DNA from: Stramonita haemastoma
Lineage: Eukaryota > Mollusca > Gastropoda > Neogastropoda > Muricidae
Assembly: GCA_030674155.1 (NCBI GenBank)
Contig: CM060328.1
Coordinates: forward strand, 36,672,316 to 36,736,315
DNA length: 64,000 nucleotides
Reading direction: 5' to 3'
The notes under the pieces are model-generated. The model ran no database searches. It was not told the origin of the DNA and worked only from the letters and a program-made list of their open reading frames with translations. Shown here one piece after another: positions 62,249 through 64,000 of the stretch; position 1 is the first letter of the stretch, and the number at the start of each line of letters is the position of its first letter. The position numbers and the translations under genes were made by a program.

Positions 62249-62500
62249 AATCCTTGTGAATAGACTGGAGCCACAAGCTGAGGAGATCATCAAAGAAGAA
62301 CAGGTAGGTTTCAGAGCAGGGCAGACCACAACAGAACAAATGTTTAATCTGAAAAAAAAACTCAGTGATTACCATTCTGCAGCCCCAGCAAGATCTTCAC
62401 TACGCTTTTGTGGACTTTAAGAAAGCGTTCAACAGAGTTTGGCTGAGAAACATTAATACCAACCTGATCAGAACCATAGCATGCCTCTATATCAAGGCAA
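62249..62500 (+). pseudogene. LINE reverse transcriptase fragment
   Basis: Reads RILVNRLEPQAEEIIKEEQ, GFRAGQTTTEQMFNL, then after a frameshift QDLHYAFVDFKKAFNRVW and NTNLIRTIACLY. FVDFKKAF is reverse transcriptase motif A of non-LTR elements. Ends at a CA microsatellite. No intact ORF. Confidence 0.75.
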
Positions 62501-62502
62501 TC

Positions 62503-62504
<2 letters not shown>

Positions 62505-62601
<97 letters not shown>

Positions 62602-62605
62602 CACA

Positions 62606-62682
<77 letters not shown>
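62505..62682. repeat. (CA)n-(CT)n compound microsatellite
   Basis: About 70 CA units followed by about 17 CT units, seated at the end of the LINE fragment. Confidence 0.95.
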
Positions 62683-62684
<2 letters not shown>

Positions 62685-63100
62685 CACGACCATCCCTCTC
62701 AGTCAGTTCCTTACAAAAAAAACAACCCAAAACAAATAAACAAAAAAGCAAAGCAAACACCACATTCGCGTCCCTCTCTTCCCCAACACACGGTCAAGTC
62801 GAGTCAAGTCGAGTCAAATCTTTTATTTCCAGATGGTACATGGAATGAGCATTGATTTGCTTTTTTTCATCAGGCCATCTATCTAAGGAAAAAAAAAACA
62901 ACAACAAAAAGCAAACGCAAAAAACCCCACCCATAACAAACAAACAAAAAGCACCCCGAAAACATTTAACTAACATTAATAAACTAACATGATTTCAACA
63001 GCCTTAAAAATAAAATATACCTATAGATCATACAAGCAATAACAACAACAAAAAAACAACGTGGCTATTCGCCGTCCATACTAGACCCTTTTCCTCTGGC
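62683..63100. other. No gene seen
   Basis: A-rich low-complexity DNA. 62795-62885 (GTCGAGTCAAATCTTTTATT, TGGTACATGGAATGAGCA) looks like the tail of another interspersed repeat. Confidence 0.4.
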
Positions 63101-63103
63101 ACC

Positions 63104-63226
63104 TCAGCGATCACTGTTGTCAGTGATTGCCAGGCAGCGATAGCAATTAGCATCCTGACAGCAGTAAAAGACCTCTTCCTGGTAGATGGGGCACTGATTG
63201 GGGCATGGCACCCACTTCTGGCTTTT
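63104..63226 (-). CDS. Last exon of a small Cys-rich protein
   Basis: An acceptor (ttcctgcacgcag, AG at 63228-63227) is followed by 40 codons and TGA (63106-63104). The peptide has seven Cys in 40 residues. The six forming the main cluster are spaced C-x3-C-x9-CC-x4-C-x2-C (residues 8, 12, 22, 23, 28, 31 of the exon). Wait-free recount gives exactly those six Cys and no seventh in the exon. Upstream exons would lie beyond about 63.7 kb or outside the window. The C-C-CC-C-C order resembles secreted disulfide-rich peptides of molluscs, but the spacing does not match a family I can name. Function unknown. Confidence 0.45.
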   Translation of the reverse strand, partial: KSQKWVPCPNQCPIYQEEVFYCCQDANCYRCLAITDNSDR

Positions 63227-63262
63227 CTGCGTGCAGGAAAATGTACTGAGATTAATCGTGTC

Positions 63263-63676
<414 letters not shown>

Positions 63677-63857
63677 CATCTATCTTTCTGTATGTCTTTG
63701 TGTCTGTCTCTTATTCTGCCTTCAGTGTCTCCGTCTAACTGTCTGTCTGTTTGTCTATCTGTCTCTTGTTTGTTGGTGATATGAATACATTACAAATAAA
63801 ATCACGCTGTAGCTTTCGTTGTCTTTTTTATTATCTATTTTGTTGTTGTCATAGATA

Positions 63858-63874
63858 AAGTGTGTGTGTGTGTG

Positions 63875-63954
<80 letters not shown>

Positions 63955-64000
63955 TGGTGTGTGTGTGTGTATGTGTGTGTGTGTGTGCGCGCGCGCACAA
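63858..64000. repeat. (GT)n microsatellite at the window end
   Basis: GT repeats with GGT interruptions and a final GC-alternating stretch. Confidence 0.95.

Overview
This is eukaryotic, intron-rich, microsatellite-dense DNA. There are no operons, ribosome-binding sites or CRISPR arrays. Exons carry GT-AG splice sites, tRNA-headed SINEs are everywhere, and two recognisable genes match animal families. A lophotrochozoan, most likely a gastropod mollusc, is my inference from the repeat content and protein style; nothing in the sequence proves the species. Layout: (1) 0-4 kb, + strand: 3' part of a gene for a very Lys/Glu/Asp-rich disordered protein, with a short 3'UTR and poly(A) signal. (2) 7.2-12.1 kb, - strand: a four-exon UPF0235/DUF167 gene (C15orf40 homologue). 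(3) 12.5-18.9 kb, + strand: a four-exon NR2C2AP homologue, head-to-head with the previous gene across a 380-bp shared promoter. Its last intron has U12-type AT-AC boundaries and hosts SINE-A, long microsatellites and a 1.7-kb DNA transposon. (4) 18.9-28 kb: no convincing gene; a piggyBac-like MITE, a hAT-like element with a perfect 8-bp target duplication and a nested SINE, many SINEs, and a satellite made from a SINE tail. (5) 28.1-36.4 kb, + strand: pieces of at least one unrecognised gene (5'UTR exon, Ser/Pro-rich exons interrupted by an inverted SINE pair, four tandem copies of one exon-like block), with several minisatellites. (6) 35.9-38.8 kb: a 26-bp minisatellite with a 703-bp higher-order repeat. 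(7) 39-49.8 kb: degenerate tandem repeats, a decayed LINE 3' end, microsatellites; no gene seen. (8) 49.9-51.6 kb, - strand: one long exon for an unrecognised, mostly disordered protein. (9) 51.6-64 kb: microsatellites, tandem repeats, SINEs, a LINE reverse-transcriptase fragment and, at 63.1-63.2 kb on the - strand, a small last exon for a Cys-rich protein. Working together: the only linked pair is UPF0235 and NR2C2AP, which share a promoter region; no common pathway is implied. Several coding segments need a one-base correction, mostly in G/C homopolymers, to stay in frame. Assembly error is the simplest reading, but pseudogenisation cannot be excluded from sequence alone. SINE family names (SINE-A to E, module M) are my own labels.
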